A stretch of DNA of 64,000 nt from Vallitalea sp. (GTDB lineage: Bacteria; Bacillota; Clostridia; Lachnospirales; Vallitaleaceae). The DNA is taken from the NCBI GenBank assembly GCA_025210235.1, contig JAOASG010000015.1:1-64000 (forward strand), in the 5' to 3' direction. Both the position numbers and the translations under genes were made by a program. This document shows, piece after piece, positions 9,345 to 17,330 of the stretch. Each line of letters begins with the position of its first letter. Position 1 is the stretch's first letter. The notes under the pieces were generated by a model. It worked only from the letters and a program-made list of their open reading frames with translations. It ran no database searches and had not been told where the DNA came from.

Positions 9345-10304
9345 ATGTATAATATTGGAATTGACTTAGGAGGAACAAATATTGCAGCAGCTATAGTAGC
9401 AGAAAACGGTACTATTATAAGAAAAGGATCTGTACCTACAAAGAGAGAAAGAGAGTACCCAGAGATTATTAAAGATATGGCTATGTTAGCTTTAAAACTT
9501 ATTGAAGAGGAAAATATTAAATTAGATGATATATATTCTATTGGGGTAGGTAGTCCAGGAACACCTAATCCTCAAAAAGGTATAATTGTTTATGCAAACA
9601 ATTTAAATTTTAATAATGTACCAATTAGAGATGAGATAAGAAAGTATATTGATAAGCCTGTATATATAGGAAATGATGCAAATGTAGCTGCTCTAGGGGA
9701 ATTTGAGTGTGGAGCTGGAAAAGTATATAAAGACTTTGTAGCTATTACACTTGGTACCGGTGTTGGAAGTGGTGTTATAATAGATGGTAAGATAATAGAT
9801 GGTAGCTTTAATGGAGCGTCAGAGCTTGGGCATATGACTATTAATTTTGATGGAATTTTATGTAAGTGTGGTAGGAAAGGTTGTTGGGAGCAGTATTCTT
9901 CTGCAACAGCACTAATTAGAGATGCAAAAAATGCAGCAATAAATAATCCGAAATCTAAATTAAATAACTTGGTAAATGGTGACGTTAATAAAATGAATGC
10001 AAAAATACCTTTTGATGCGGCTTTGGAAGGTGATGAAGTTGCAGTAAAAGTAATTAATGAATATATTAGATGTTTAGCTATTGGAATTGTAAATGTCATA
10101 AATATTTTTCAACCAGAAATTATTGTTTTAGGTGGAGGGGTGTCTGCTCAAGGAGATAACTTAATTAAACCACTAAAAGAAAATATTATAAAAGAAGTTT
10201 ATGGTGGAGAAGAAGCGTTTAAAACAAAAGTAGAAGTAGCTAAGCTTGGGAATGACGCAGGTATTATCGGTGCTGCTATGTTATATAAGGCGTATGAAAA
10301 ATGA
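9345..10304 (+). CDS. glcK: ROK-family glucokinase
   Basis: 319 aa cytoplasmic sugar kinase, ATP-dependent and probably acting on glucose. It starts with the phosphate-binding DLGGTNIAAA (residues 7-16). The ROK zinc motif C-x-C-G-x-x-G-C-W-E begins at Cys173, preceded by the sugar-contact region GHMTI. The adenosine region LGGGVS appears near the C terminus. RBS GTAGGAGG precedes ATG 9345, 41 nt after hprK, so the two are probably co-transcribed. Other ROK sugar specificities (allose, N-acetylmannosamine) cannot be excluded by sequence. Confidence 0.88.
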   Translation: MYNIGIDLGGTNIAAAIVAENGTIIRKGSVPTKREREYPEIIKDMAMLALKLIEEENIKLDDIYSIGVGSPGTPNPQKGIIVYANNLNFNNVPIRDEIRKYIDKPVYIGNDANVAALGEFECGAGKVYKDFVAITLGTGVGSGVIIDGKIIDGSFNGASELGHMTINFDGILCKCGRKGCWEQYSSATALIRDAKNAAINNPKSKLNNLVNGDVNKMNAKIPFDAALEGDEVAVKVINEYIRCLAIGIVNVINIFQPEIIVLGGGVSAQGDNLIKPLKENIIKEVYGGEEAFKTKVEVAKLGNDAGIIGAAMLYKAYEK

Positions 10305-10337
10305 TAAATTAAAGAGAGTTTTTAAGAAACAATATTA

Positions 10338-10366
10338 TTGACATTGATTCTCATTTTTGATATAAT
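10338..10366 (+). promoter_or_regulatory. feo promoter with overlapping Fur-box-like operator
   Basis: TTGACA (10338-10343), a 17-nt spacer and TATAAT (10361-10366) form a consensus sigma-A promoter. GACATTGATTCTCATTTTT (10340-10358) overlaps the -35 and spacer and matches the classic 19-bp Fur box at about 13 positions by my alignment. Iron-dependent repression of feoA-feoB is the expected consequence. Confidence 0.7.
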
Positions 10367-10440
10367 ACTTTTGGAAACACGATATGAATTTTATATATGT
10401 AGTAATTACTTTAATAGTATAGATGATAGGGAGTGAAATA

Positions 10441-10653
10441 ATGACTTTATCAAAAGCAAAATTAAACAAAGAATATGTAATAAACTCAATATCAGGTGAA
10501 GAGAGTATGGTTAAATTTTTATTTTCTCTAGGTTGTTATGAAGGTGAAAAAGTTACAATTATTTCAAAAGTTGCTACTAATTATATTATAAATATTAAAG
10601 ATAGTAGGTACGGTATTGATGAAGCAGTTGCAAAAATAATTCAAGTAGCTTAA
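10441..10653 (+). CDS. feoA: ferrous iron transport protein A
   Basis: 70 aa small SH3-like FeoA protein, which works with FeoB in Fe(II) uptake at the cytoplasmic face. The sequence shows the family's pattern of a short beta-barrel with LFSLGCYEGEKVTIISKV and a terminal DSRYGIDEAVAKIIQV. The start at 10441 is chosen because GGGAGTGA lies directly upstream; an in-frame ATG at 10423 precedes that RBS. It is the first gene after the Fur-type promoter and lies 185 nt before feoB. Confidence 0.9.
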   Translation: MTLSKAKLNKEYVINSISGEESMVKFLFSLGCYEGEKVTIISKVATNYIINIKDSRYGIDEAVAKIIQVA

Positions 10654-10681
10654 TGTTTTATAGTAAATATTATTACTAATA

Positions 10682-10745
10682 TTTCCCACCACACAAAAAC
10701 TATGTAAATCATTTTGTTATGATGACATTGATTAAAGGTGGGAAA
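10682..10745 (+). other. inverted repeat in the feoA-feoB gap
   Basis: TTTCCCACC (10682-10690) and GGTGGGAAA (10737-10745) are perfect 9-bp arms separated by 46 nt. In RNA this would close a long stem between feoA and feoB. No U tract follows the second arm, so it is not a standard terminator. It could shape relative expression of feoA and feoB. Confidence 0.45.
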
Positions 10746-10823
10746 ATTTATGTTATATATAAGAATAAAGTAGTAGAAGTAGAACGTTTAAGTAATAATG
10801 GATATCAGTATCAAAAAATATAA
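10722..10823 (+). CDS. possible 33-aa small ORF between feoA and feoB
   Basis: An open frame from ATG 10722 to TAA 10823 would encode a 33-residue peptide starting MTLIKGGKIYVIY. There is no convincing RBS, and the frame overlaps the inverted repeat. It may be chance, or the remains of a second feoA-type gene, since many Clostridia have two feoA genes ahead of feoB. Confidence 0.2.
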   Translation: MTLIKGGKIYVIYKNKVVEVERLSNNGYQYQKI

Positions 10824-10838
10824 AAAAGGTGGTAAAAT

Positions 10839-12866
10839 ATGAAGATTGCATTAACGGGAAACCCTAATAGCGGTAAAACAACAATGTTTAACGCATTAAC
10901 AGGAAAACTTGAACATGTTGGTAACTGGGCTGGGGTTACAGTAGAAAAAAAAGTTGCTAAATTGAAAGGAAATTTAAAAACAAGTAAATCAGAAGAAGTT
11001 ATGGTAGTAGATTTACCTGGAGCTTATTCAATGAGTCCATTTACATCAGAAGAAAGCATAACTAGTGACTTTGTAAAAGACGAGAATCCAGATGTTATTA
11101 TTAATGTTGTAGATGCTTCTAATTTAAATAGAAGTTTATTTTTCACAACACAGCTATTGGAACTAGGTATTCCTGTTGTAGTTGCACTCAATAAATCAGA
11201 TATGGTTAAGAAAACAGGACTTACCATTGATGTAAAACGACTTAAAAACTTATTAAATTGTGAAATTATAGAAACTTCTGCATTAAAAGAAGTTGGACTT
11301 AAGGATTTAGCTCAAGTAGCTATTAAATCAGCTAAGAATAAAAATGGACAAGTTGCTCCTAAAATTTTAGAAGATAACTTTGAAATAAAAACAAAGGAAG
11401 ATTCAAAAAAAGCTGATAAATTAAGATTTACTTTTGTTAACGAGATAACAAAAAAAGTTGAAGTTAGAAAAATAAGATCAAATAAAGTAACGGTTGCAGA
11501 TAAGGCTGATAGAATCATTGCACATAAGTGGTTAGGAATTCCAATATTTGGTTTAGTTCTTTGGGCAGTATTTTATATATCTCAATCATGGTTAGGACCA
11601 ATATTAGCAGGTTATGTAGAAGAACTAATAGGAATGTTAACTGATGCAGTAAGTGGTTCATTAGAAGCAGCGGGTACTAATGAATTTTTATCGGCTTTAC
11701 TTGTTGAGGGTATAATAGCAGGAGTTGGAGCTGTACTTGGGTTTTTACCATTAATTATGGTGTTATTCTTCTTATTATCTTTATTAGAAGATTGTGGTTA
11801 TATGGCACGTGTTGCTGTTGTTATGGATAGATTCTTTAAAAAGATTGGACTTTCTGGAAAATCAATTATTCCTATGGTAGTAGGATATGGTTGTGCAATT
11901 CCCGGTGTTATGGCAACAAGAACTATAAAAAGTGAAAAACAAAGAAGAATGACAGCTATGTTAACACCTTTTATTCCTTGTGGAGCAAAAACACCTATTA
12001 TTGCTTTGTTTGTTGCAGTATTTTTTCCTAATGCTTCTTATATGGCTCCAATAACATATTTTGTAGCTATAGCATTAATTATTATAGTTGGATTATTAGC
12101 TCAAAAGATTACAAAGGCAGAAATTCAAGATAATTATTTCATGATTGAATTGCCAGAATATCGGTTGCCAAGTATAAAAAGAGCGTTACTTTCTATGCTA
12201 GATCGTGCAAAAGGTTTTATTATTAAAGCAGGTACAATAATCTTGGTGTGTAATGCACTAGTATTTGTATTACAATCTTTTGATTTTGGATTAAACTTAG
12301 TTGGTGAAGAAGGTGTAACTTCAAGTATGTTAGCGAATATTGCTAAACCAATTGCTTTCTTATTTATTCCATTAGGTTTTGGAATTTGGCAATTTGCAGC
12401 TGCAGCTGTTACTGGTTTTATCGCAAAAGAAAATGTTGTTGCAACTCTAGCAATATGTTTTGCAGTACTTGGAGATAATGCTGAACAAGTACTTAAGACA
12501 CCTGGTGATACAAATGTTCTTGTAGTAGCTGGTGGTTTAACAGTAGTTAGCGCATTAGCATATATGTTCTTTAATTTATTTACTCCTCCATGTTTTGCAG
12601 CTATTGGAGCTATGAACTCTGAGATGGGATCTAAAAAATGGTTATGGTCAGCGATAGGTGTACAATTTGGAGTTGGATATATTATTGCTTTATTAGTTAA
12701 CCAAATCGGTACTATTATAGTATATGGTAAACTTGCAGAAGGATTTGTTGCATCAATCATAATTGTAGCTGTTGCAGTAGTATTAATAGTAAAACTTATT
12801 AAGAATAATAAAGATAAAGGAGAAATGGGTATTAACCAACGCCGACAACAAAAGGAGATTGCTTAA
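10839..12866 (+). CDS. feoB: ferrous iron transporter FeoB
   Basis: 675 aa. The N-terminal G domain has G1 GNPNSGKTT (7-15), G3 DLPGAYS and G4 NKSD, followed by the helical GDI-like region. The membrane domain holds two gate repeats with the conserved cysteines of VGYGCAIPGVMATR and TPFIPCGAKTPI. FeoB imports Fe(II) across the cytoplasmic membrane, driven or regulated by nucleotide hydrolysis. RBS AAAAGGTGG precedes ATG 10839. The stop overlaps the start of the next gene by one base (TAATG), implying translational coupling. Confidence 0.96.
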   Translation: MKIALTGNPNSGKTTMFNALTGKLEHVGNWAGVTVEKKVAKLKGNLKTSKSEEVMVVDLPGAYSMSPFTSEESITSDFVKDENPDVIINVVDASNLNRSLFFTTQLLELGIPVVVALNKSDMVKKTGLTIDVKRLKNLLNCEIIETSALKEVGLKDLAQVAIKSAKNKNGQVAPKILEDNFEIKTKEDSKKADKLRFTFVNEITKKVEVRKIRSNKVTVADKADRIIAHKWLGIPIFGLVLWAVFYISQSWLGPILAGYVEELIGMLTDAVSGSLEAAGTNEFLSALLVEGIIAGVGAVLGFLPLIMVLFFLLSLLEDCGYMARVAVVMDRFFKKIGLSGKSIIPMVVGYGCAIPGVMATRTIKSEKQRRMTAMLTPFIPCGAKTPIIALFVAVFFPNASYMAPITYFVAIALIIIVGLLAQKITKAEIQDNYFMIELPEYRLPSIKRALLSMLDRAKGFIIKAGTIILVCNALVFVLQSFDFGLNLVGEEGVTSSMLANIAKPIAFLFIPLGFGIWQFAAAAVTGFIAKENVVATLAICFAVLGDNAEQVLKTPGDTNVLVVAGGLTVVSALAYMFFNLFTPPCFAAIGAMNSEMGSKKWLWSAIGVQFGVGYIIALLVNQIGTIIVYGKLAEGFVASIIIVAVAVVLIVKLIKNNKDKGEMGINQRRQQKEIA

Positions 12867-13012
12867 TGGGTAATATTATTACTGGTGGTATAATTGTTCT
12901 TTTATTAGGATTGGCTATTTATAAAATGTATAAAGATAAAAAAGCAGGAAAGCACTGTAGTGGATGTAGTGGTTGTCCTTCTCAGTGTGATTGTGAATCA
13001 AAACATAAATAA
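12866..13012 (+). CDS. FeoB-associated Cys-rich membrane protein
   Basis: 48 aa: one N-terminal transmembrane helix (about 4-20), a basic stretch (KMYKDKKAGKH), then a cysteine cluster C-S-G-C-S-G-C-P-S-Q-C-D-C. This is the architecture of the small Cys-rich proteins found after feoB in Firmicutes, thought to replace FeoC. The start overlaps the feoB stop by one base, and AAAGGAG at 12851-12857 serves as RBS. The cysteines could bind iron or an Fe-S cluster; that role is inference. Confidence 0.85.
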   Translation: MGNIITGGIIVLLLGLAIYKMYKDKKAGKHCSGCSGCPSQCDCESKHK

Positions 13013-13024
13013 ATAAGTAACAAT

Positions 13025-13066
13025 AAAAACTCTTTGCATCTGTTAATACAGGTCAAAGAGTTTTTT
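13025..13066 (+). terminator. terminator of the feo operon
   Basis: AAAAACTCTTTG and CAAAGAGTTTTTT pair, with an inner CTGT/ACAG helix, followed by a T run. It starts 13 nt after the stop of the Cys-rich gene. Confidence 0.85.
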
Positions 13067-13095
13067 GTTTATATTATTCATATTCTTGTCGATAA

Positions 13096-13124
13096 TTGAC
13101 ATTTAATAAAGGTTTTTATATAAT
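13096..13124 (+). promoter_or_regulatory. bioB promoter
   Basis: TTGACA (13096-13101), a 17-nt spacer and TATAAT (13119-13124) match the sigma-A consensus, 80 nt before bioB. I see no convincing BirA operator. Confidence 0.75.
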
Positions 13125-13203
13125 TATAGTAGTAACAAATAAAACATTTGATTTAATAAATATTATACTTATATATTTGGTTGCTGAAAGGTAAGGATAA
13201 GAG

Positions 13204-14157
13204 ATGAATGATATAAAACATAAAATTAATAAAGGTTATGAATTAAAAAAGAAAGAAGCTATTGAAATATATAGGACAATTGATTCGGAAACTCTTTATG
13301 AAATAGCTAATGAAGTTAGACTCTACTTAAAAGGGGAAAATATGGATTTATGCTCTATCATGAATGCAAAATCTGGTAGATGTAGTGAAGATTGTAAATA
13401 TTGTTCTCAATCAGCCCATTATGATACAGGTGTTTCGGAATATCCACTAATTAATAAAAATCAAGCTTTAAAAAGAGCTGAGGAAAATAGTAAATATGGA
13501 ATAAAACATTTCTCATTAGTAACTAGTGGAAAAGGCATATCAGCAGAAGATTTTGAAAATATTCTTGAAATCTATAGAGAATTAAAAATTAAGTTTCCTG
13601 ACTTAAGTTTATGTGCTTCTCATGGAATCATAGATTATGAACAAGCTATAAAATTAAAAGAAGTTGGAGTGGATACATATCATCATAATTTAGAGACCAG
13701 CAAAAGATTATATAAAGAAATATGTACAACCCATACATATCAAGATAGAATTAACACTATAAAAAACGCTCAGAAAGCAGGTTTAGAGGTCTGTTCAGGG
13801 GGTATTATAGGAATGGGTGAAACGGTCTTTGATCGTATAAACATGGCATATGAACTTAAAAAGCTTGATATAAAATCAATACCTATTAATATTTTATGTC
13901 CTGTAAAAGGTACACCATATGGTGATAAAAAAATTCTTGAAGCAGAAGTAATACTTAAGACCATTGCAATTTATAGATTGATTTTACCCAAGACTAATAT
14001 TAGATTTGCTGGTGGTCGTATAGCACTAAAAGATTATAAAGAAAAAAGTTTTAAAACAGGTATTAGCGCCCTTATGGTTGGTAACTATCTAACTACTATA
14101 GGGAATAATATTGAAGATGATTTAGATATAATTAAAAATTTAGGTTATAAGATATAA
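13204..14157 (+). CDS. bioB: biotin synthase
   Basis: 317 aa radical SAM enzyme that inserts sulfur into dethiobiotin. The radical SAM motif C-S-E-D-C-K-Y-C has cysteines at 60, 64 and 67. Family signatures include YHHNLETSKRLY, CSGGIIGMGE and the C-terminal GNYLTT. GAAAGG lies upstream of ATG 13204. It has its own promoter and follows the feo terminator, so it is probably monocistronic. No other biotin gene is nearby, suggesting salvage of dethiobiotin or genes elsewhere. Confidence 0.9.
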   Translation: MNDIKHKINKGYELKKKEAIEIYRTIDSETLYEIANEVRLYLKGENMDLCSIMNAKSGRCSEDCKYCSQSAHYDTGVSEYPLINKNQALKRAEENSKYGIKHFSLVTSGKGISAEDFENILEIYRELKIKFPDLSLCASHGIIDYEQAIKLKEVGVDTYHHNLETSKRLYKEICTTHTYQDRINTIKNAQKAGLEVCSGGIIGMGETVFDRINMAYELKKLDIKSIPINILCPVKGTPYGDKKILEAEVILKTIAIYRLILPKTNIRFAGGRIALKDYKEKSFKTGISALMVGNYLTTIGNNIEDDLDIIKNLGYKI

Positions 14158-14185
14158 TTGACAACAAATAAATATAGTGTATAAT
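14158..14185 (+). promoter_or_regulatory. promoter of the symporter / aromatic-acid module
   Basis: TTGACA (14158-14163), a 16-nt spacer and TATAAT (14180-14185). The -35 begins at the bioB stop. The predicted leader to the ATG at 14367 is about 175 nt and carries hairpins. Confidence 0.7.
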
Positions 14186-14216
14186 TTATAAATAGTATAG
14201 AATTGTTTGTAGAAAT

Positions 14217-14240
14217 AGCGACATAGTCGCTTTTCTTTTA
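14217..14240 (+). promoter_or_regulatory. leader hairpin with T-rich tail, possible attenuator
   Basis: AGCGAC (14217-14222) and GTCGCT (14226-14231) form a 6-bp stem followed by TTTCTTTT. Downstream, AGTCGCG (14263-14269) could compete for pairing with AGCGAC, and CTTTAAA (14257-14263) can pair with TTTAAAG (14289-14295). This suggests alternative leader structures. It matches no riboswitch or T-box that I recognise. Confidence 0.4.
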
Positions 14241-14366
14241 CATGCTTAGTTTAGTACTTTAAAGTCGCGTTACATAATAGCGTTAAAGTTTAAAGCGTCA
14301 AGGTATTCTTGTTTATGTCATTAGGAAAATATGGGTTGCAAGTTTTCTAGATAGGAGAGAAATGGT

Positions 14367-15839
14367 ATGAATATTTATTGGTTTTTTTTAATTGGGTATA
14401 TACTAATGATTATGTCTATTAGTGCTATTAGTAGAAAAAAGGTTAGTGAAGTATCAGGATATTTACTTGGGGGGCGTGCTATTCCGCCCTGGATGTCAGC
14501 TTTTTCATACGGAACTGCATATTTTTCAGCGGTTTTATTTATAGGATATGCAGGAAAAATAGGATGGAATTTTGGATTATCAGCATTATGGATTGTTGTA
14601 GGAAACACATTTATAGGAACATACCTTGCATGGGAAGTACTAGGTAAAAGAACTCGTGAAATGACTCAACGACTTAATGTATCAACTATGCCTGAATTTA
14701 TAGGTATTAGATATAAAAGTAAAGGATTAAAAATCATTTCAGCTACTATTATTTTTGTGTTTTTAATGCCGTATGCTGCATCAGTATATAAAGGATTAGG
14801 GTATTTGTTTGAGGAAATTTTTGGGATACCTACATATATTATTTTAATAATAATGATGGTTCTAACAGCATTATATTTATTTGCTGGTGGATTAGTTGCA
14901 GCAACGATGGTTGATTTTATTCAAGGGTGTATTATGATTGTTGGTGTAATACTTATGCTATTTTTTGTTATAAAATTTCCTTCTGTTGGAGGAATAACTG
15001 GAGCAGTTAGTAATTTAAAAGAAATAAATAAAGAGCTTATACTACCTATTGGACCACCAGGATTAGTTCCTATATTATCGTTAGTTATTTTAACAAGTCT
15101 AGGAAGTTGGGGATTACCTCAGATGGTACATAAGTTTTATACAATAAAAAGTGAAAGTTCTATAAAAACTGCAAAATGGGTATCAACAGCTTTTGCGTTA
15201 TTAATTACTACTGGCGCTTACTTCACAGGAAGCTTAAGTAGATTGATACTTAATAATAATTGTCCTAAAGTAGATGGTTTACCTGTGTATGATAGAATTA
15301 TTCCTTTGGTAATTAGCGAAACATTACCCGCAGTAGTAGCTGCTATTATTCTGGTACTTGTATTATCAGCGTCTATGTCTACATTAGCATCTTTAGTACT
15401 TGCTTCAAGTTCTGCTATTGCTATTGATTTATTAAAGACAGTTAAACCAGATATTAATAATAAAAATTTAATGTGGATAATGAAAATTTTATGTGTGATA
15501 TTTGTAGTTTTTTCATATATAATAGCTACGGCGAATAGTCCAATTTTAAATTTAGCTTCATTATCGTGGGGAACTGTATCAGGATGTTTATTTGCTCCTT
15601 ATCTATTAGGTTTGTATTGGGAAAAAGCTACTAAACAAGGAGTATGGGTTAGTATGATAACAGCAATTACAATTATTGTATATGGCGTTAGTAAGTATGG
15701 ATTTAGGAGTTCTGCTATACCTACAGTTGGAGCTTTTGCAATTGTTATTCCAATTATAACAATGAGTATTGTAAGCTTACTGACTGAAGGTTTTGAAGAA
15801 AGGCATATTAAATATATATTCGCTAAAGAGGTCGAGTAA
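14367..15839 (+). CDS. sodium:solute symporter (SSS family)
   Basis: 490 aa with about 13 hydrophobic helices and the SSS pattern: SEVSGYLLGGRAIPPWMSAFSYGTAYFSA near the N terminus and ASMSTLASLVLASSSAIAIDL in the Na+-site region. It should import an organic solute with sodium. Substrate cannot be read from sequence. Its place ahead of paaK-iorAB-paaK suggests an aromatic amino acid or aryl acid. RBS GGAGAG precedes ATG 14367. Only a 59-nt gap carrying the intergenic element separates it from paaK. Confidence 0.85.
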   Translation: MNIYWFFLIGYILMIMSISAISRKKVSEVSGYLLGGRAIPPWMSAFSYGTAYFSAVLFIGYAGKIGWNFGLSALWIVVGNTFIGTYLAWEVLGKRTREMTQRLNVSTMPEFIGIRYKSKGLKIISATIIFVFLMPYAASVYKGLGYLFEEIFGIPTYIILIIMMVLTALYLFAGGLVAATMVDFIQGCIMIVGVILMLFFVIKFPSVGGITGAVSNLKEINKELILPIGPPGLVPILSLVILTSLGSWGLPQMVHKFYTIKSESSIKTAKWVSTAFALLITTGAYFTGSLSRLILNNNCPKVDGLPVYDRIIPLVISETLPAVVAAIILVLVLSASMSTLASLVLASSSAIAIDLLKTVKPDINNKNLMWIMKILCVIFVVFSYIIATANSPILNLASLSWGTVSGCLFAPYLLGLYWEKATKQGVWVSMITAITIIVYGVSKYGFRSSAIPTVGAFAIVIPIITMSIVSLLTEGFEERHIKYIFAKEVE

Positions 15840-15841
15840 TT

Positions 15842-15869
15842 AACTGAATGTAGTTTTGCAATTACCTAA
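15842..15869 (+). repeat. intergenic TTTTGCAATTAC element, copy upstream of paaK
   Basis: A full-length copy: AACTGAATG followed by TAGTTTTGCAATTACCTAA. The core (15854-15865) ends 33 nt before ATG 15899. Confidence 0.8.
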
Positions 15870-15898
15870 ATATTTATTATTATGAAAGGGATGTTAAT

Positions 15899-17194
15899 AT
15901 GATTTGGTCAAAGGAAGAAACATTAGAAAGAAAAAATATTGAAGAAATTCAATTAAGTAGATTAAAGAATACGGTAAACAGGATATATGATAAAGTTCCA
16001 TATTATAAGGCCAAAATGGATAAGATATCCATAAAACCTGATGACATTACGTCTCTTGAAGATTTGAAGAAATTACCCTTTACAGTAAAAGATGATCTTA
16101 GAGCTAATTATCCATTTGGACTATTTACAGTTCCTAAGAAAGAGATTGTAAGAGTACATGCTTCATCAGGAACAACCGGAAAACCAACAGTTGTAGGTTA
16201 TACTAAAAAGGATATTAATACATGGAGTGAATTAATAGCTAGAATTGTATCTATGGCAGGTGTAGATTGTACAGATGTAGCTCAGATTGCTTTTGGGTAT
16301 GGCTTATTTACTGGAGCATTTGGACTTCATTATGGACTAGAAAAAGCGGGAGCTATGGTTGTTCCGACCTCAAGTGGTAATACAGAAAAGCAAATAATGC
16401 TAATGAAAGATTTTGGTACAACAGTATTAGTCAGTACTCCATCTTATGCACTACATATAATGGAAGTAGCAAAAAAAATGGGTATTGATCCAATAAATGG
16501 ATTAGATGTTAGACTAGGTCTTTTTGGTGGAGAAGGTTCCACAGAAGCTATGAGAGAACAAATTCAAAAAGGTTTTGGCATATTAGCTACTGAAAATTAT
16601 GGAATGAGTGAGTTGATAGGTCCTGGTGTTGCAGGTGAATGTGAATGTCTATGTGGATTGCATATTAACGAAGATCATTTTATTCCAGAAATAATTGACC
16701 CAAATACTGGAGAGGTTCTACCTCCTGGAGAAAAAGGTGAATTAGTTATAACAACAATATCAAAAGAAGCACTTCCACTTATTAGATACAGAACAAAAGA
16801 TATAACAAGACTTATTTATGACAAATGTAAATGTGGTAGAACATTAGTTAGAATGGCTAAGATTGAAGGACGAACTGATGACATGCTAATTATTAGGGGA
16901 GTAAATGTATTTCCTTCTCAGATTGAAGAAGTATTATTAAATACAAAAGAAATAGGGCCACACTATGAAATTATAGTTAGTAAGAATGGTTATTTAGATT
17001 GTATGGAAATAAACGTAGAATTAGAAGATACTAGATTGTTAGATTCATATGCTAATCTAGATAATCTACAAAATAAAATTAAACATAACTTAAAAACTGT
17101 ATTAGGAATAGATGCTAAAATTAACTTAGTTGAACCATATACATTAAAAAGATTTGAAGGTAAAGCAAAAAGAGTAATTGATAATAGAAAATAA
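15899..17194 (+). CDS. paaK: phenylacetate--CoA ligase (first paralogue)
   Basis: 431 aa AMP-forming aryl-CoA ligase. The phosphate-binding loop [16 protein letters not shown] lies near 85-100, with [11 protein letters not shown] in the core and the C-terminal [21 protein letters not shown] typical of PaaK. It activates phenylacetate or a related aryl acid to its CoA thioester, or works toward the acid. It heads a set with iorA, iorB and a second ligase. Start ATG 15899 follows GAAAGGGATG. A Cys-rich stretch (CECLCG, KCKCGR) fits the zinc-binding Cys set seen in anaerobic PaaK enzymes. Confidence 0.9.
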   Translation: MIWSKEETLERKNIEEIQLSRLKNTVNRIYDKVPYYKAKMDKISIKPDDITSLEDLKKLPFTVKDDLRANYPFGLFTVPKKEIVRVHASSGTTGKPTVVGYTKKDINTWSELIARIVSMAGVDCTDVAQIAFGYGLFTGAFGLHYGLEKAGAMVVPTSSGNTEKQIMLMKDFGTTVLVSTPSYALHIMEVAKKMGIDPINGLDVRLGLFGGEGSTEAMREQIQKGFGILATENYGMSELIGPGVAGECECLCGLHINEDHFIPEIIDPNTGEVLPPGEKGELVITTISKEALPLIRYRTKDITRLIYDKCKCGRTLVRMAKIEGRTDDMLIIRGVNVFPSQIEEVLLNTKEIGPHYEIIVSKNGYLDCMEINVELEDTRLLDSYANLDNLQNKIKHNLKTVLGIDAKINLVEPYTLKRFEGKAKRVIDNRK

Positions 17195-17281
17195 TGAGTA
17201 CATATGCTAATAAAATCATGTAAATTTTATAGACGAAACAAAAAACAACTGTTAAAATAAAAATATAATTTTATAAGTAAT

Positions 17282-17300
17282 TAGTTTTACAATTACCTAA
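17282..17300 (+). repeat. intergenic TTTTGCAATTAC element, copy upstream of iorA
   Basis: TAGTTTTACAATTACCTAA, one base from the consensus. The core ends 34 nt before ATG 17331. Confidence 0.8.
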
Positions 17301-17330
17301 TATATATGAAAATGAAAGGATTGATATAAA

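Noticed and set aside
9590..10099. Long open frame on the - strand inside the glucokinase gene
   Set aside because: It mirrors the codon pattern of glcK, has no RBS, and resembles no family.
12134..12760. 208-codon open frame on the - strand inside feoB
   Set aside because: It lies wholly within the well-supported feoB membrane domain and has a low-complexity composition with no recognisable domain.
13125..13203. BirA operator upstream of bioB
   Set aside because: The GTAACAAA stretch is not paired with a matching half-site at the usual spacing.
15854..15898. Reading TTGCAA of the intergenic element as a -35 box
   Set aside because: Sequences 16-18 nt downstream differ between copies and do not resemble TATAAT. 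Most copies are inside operons.
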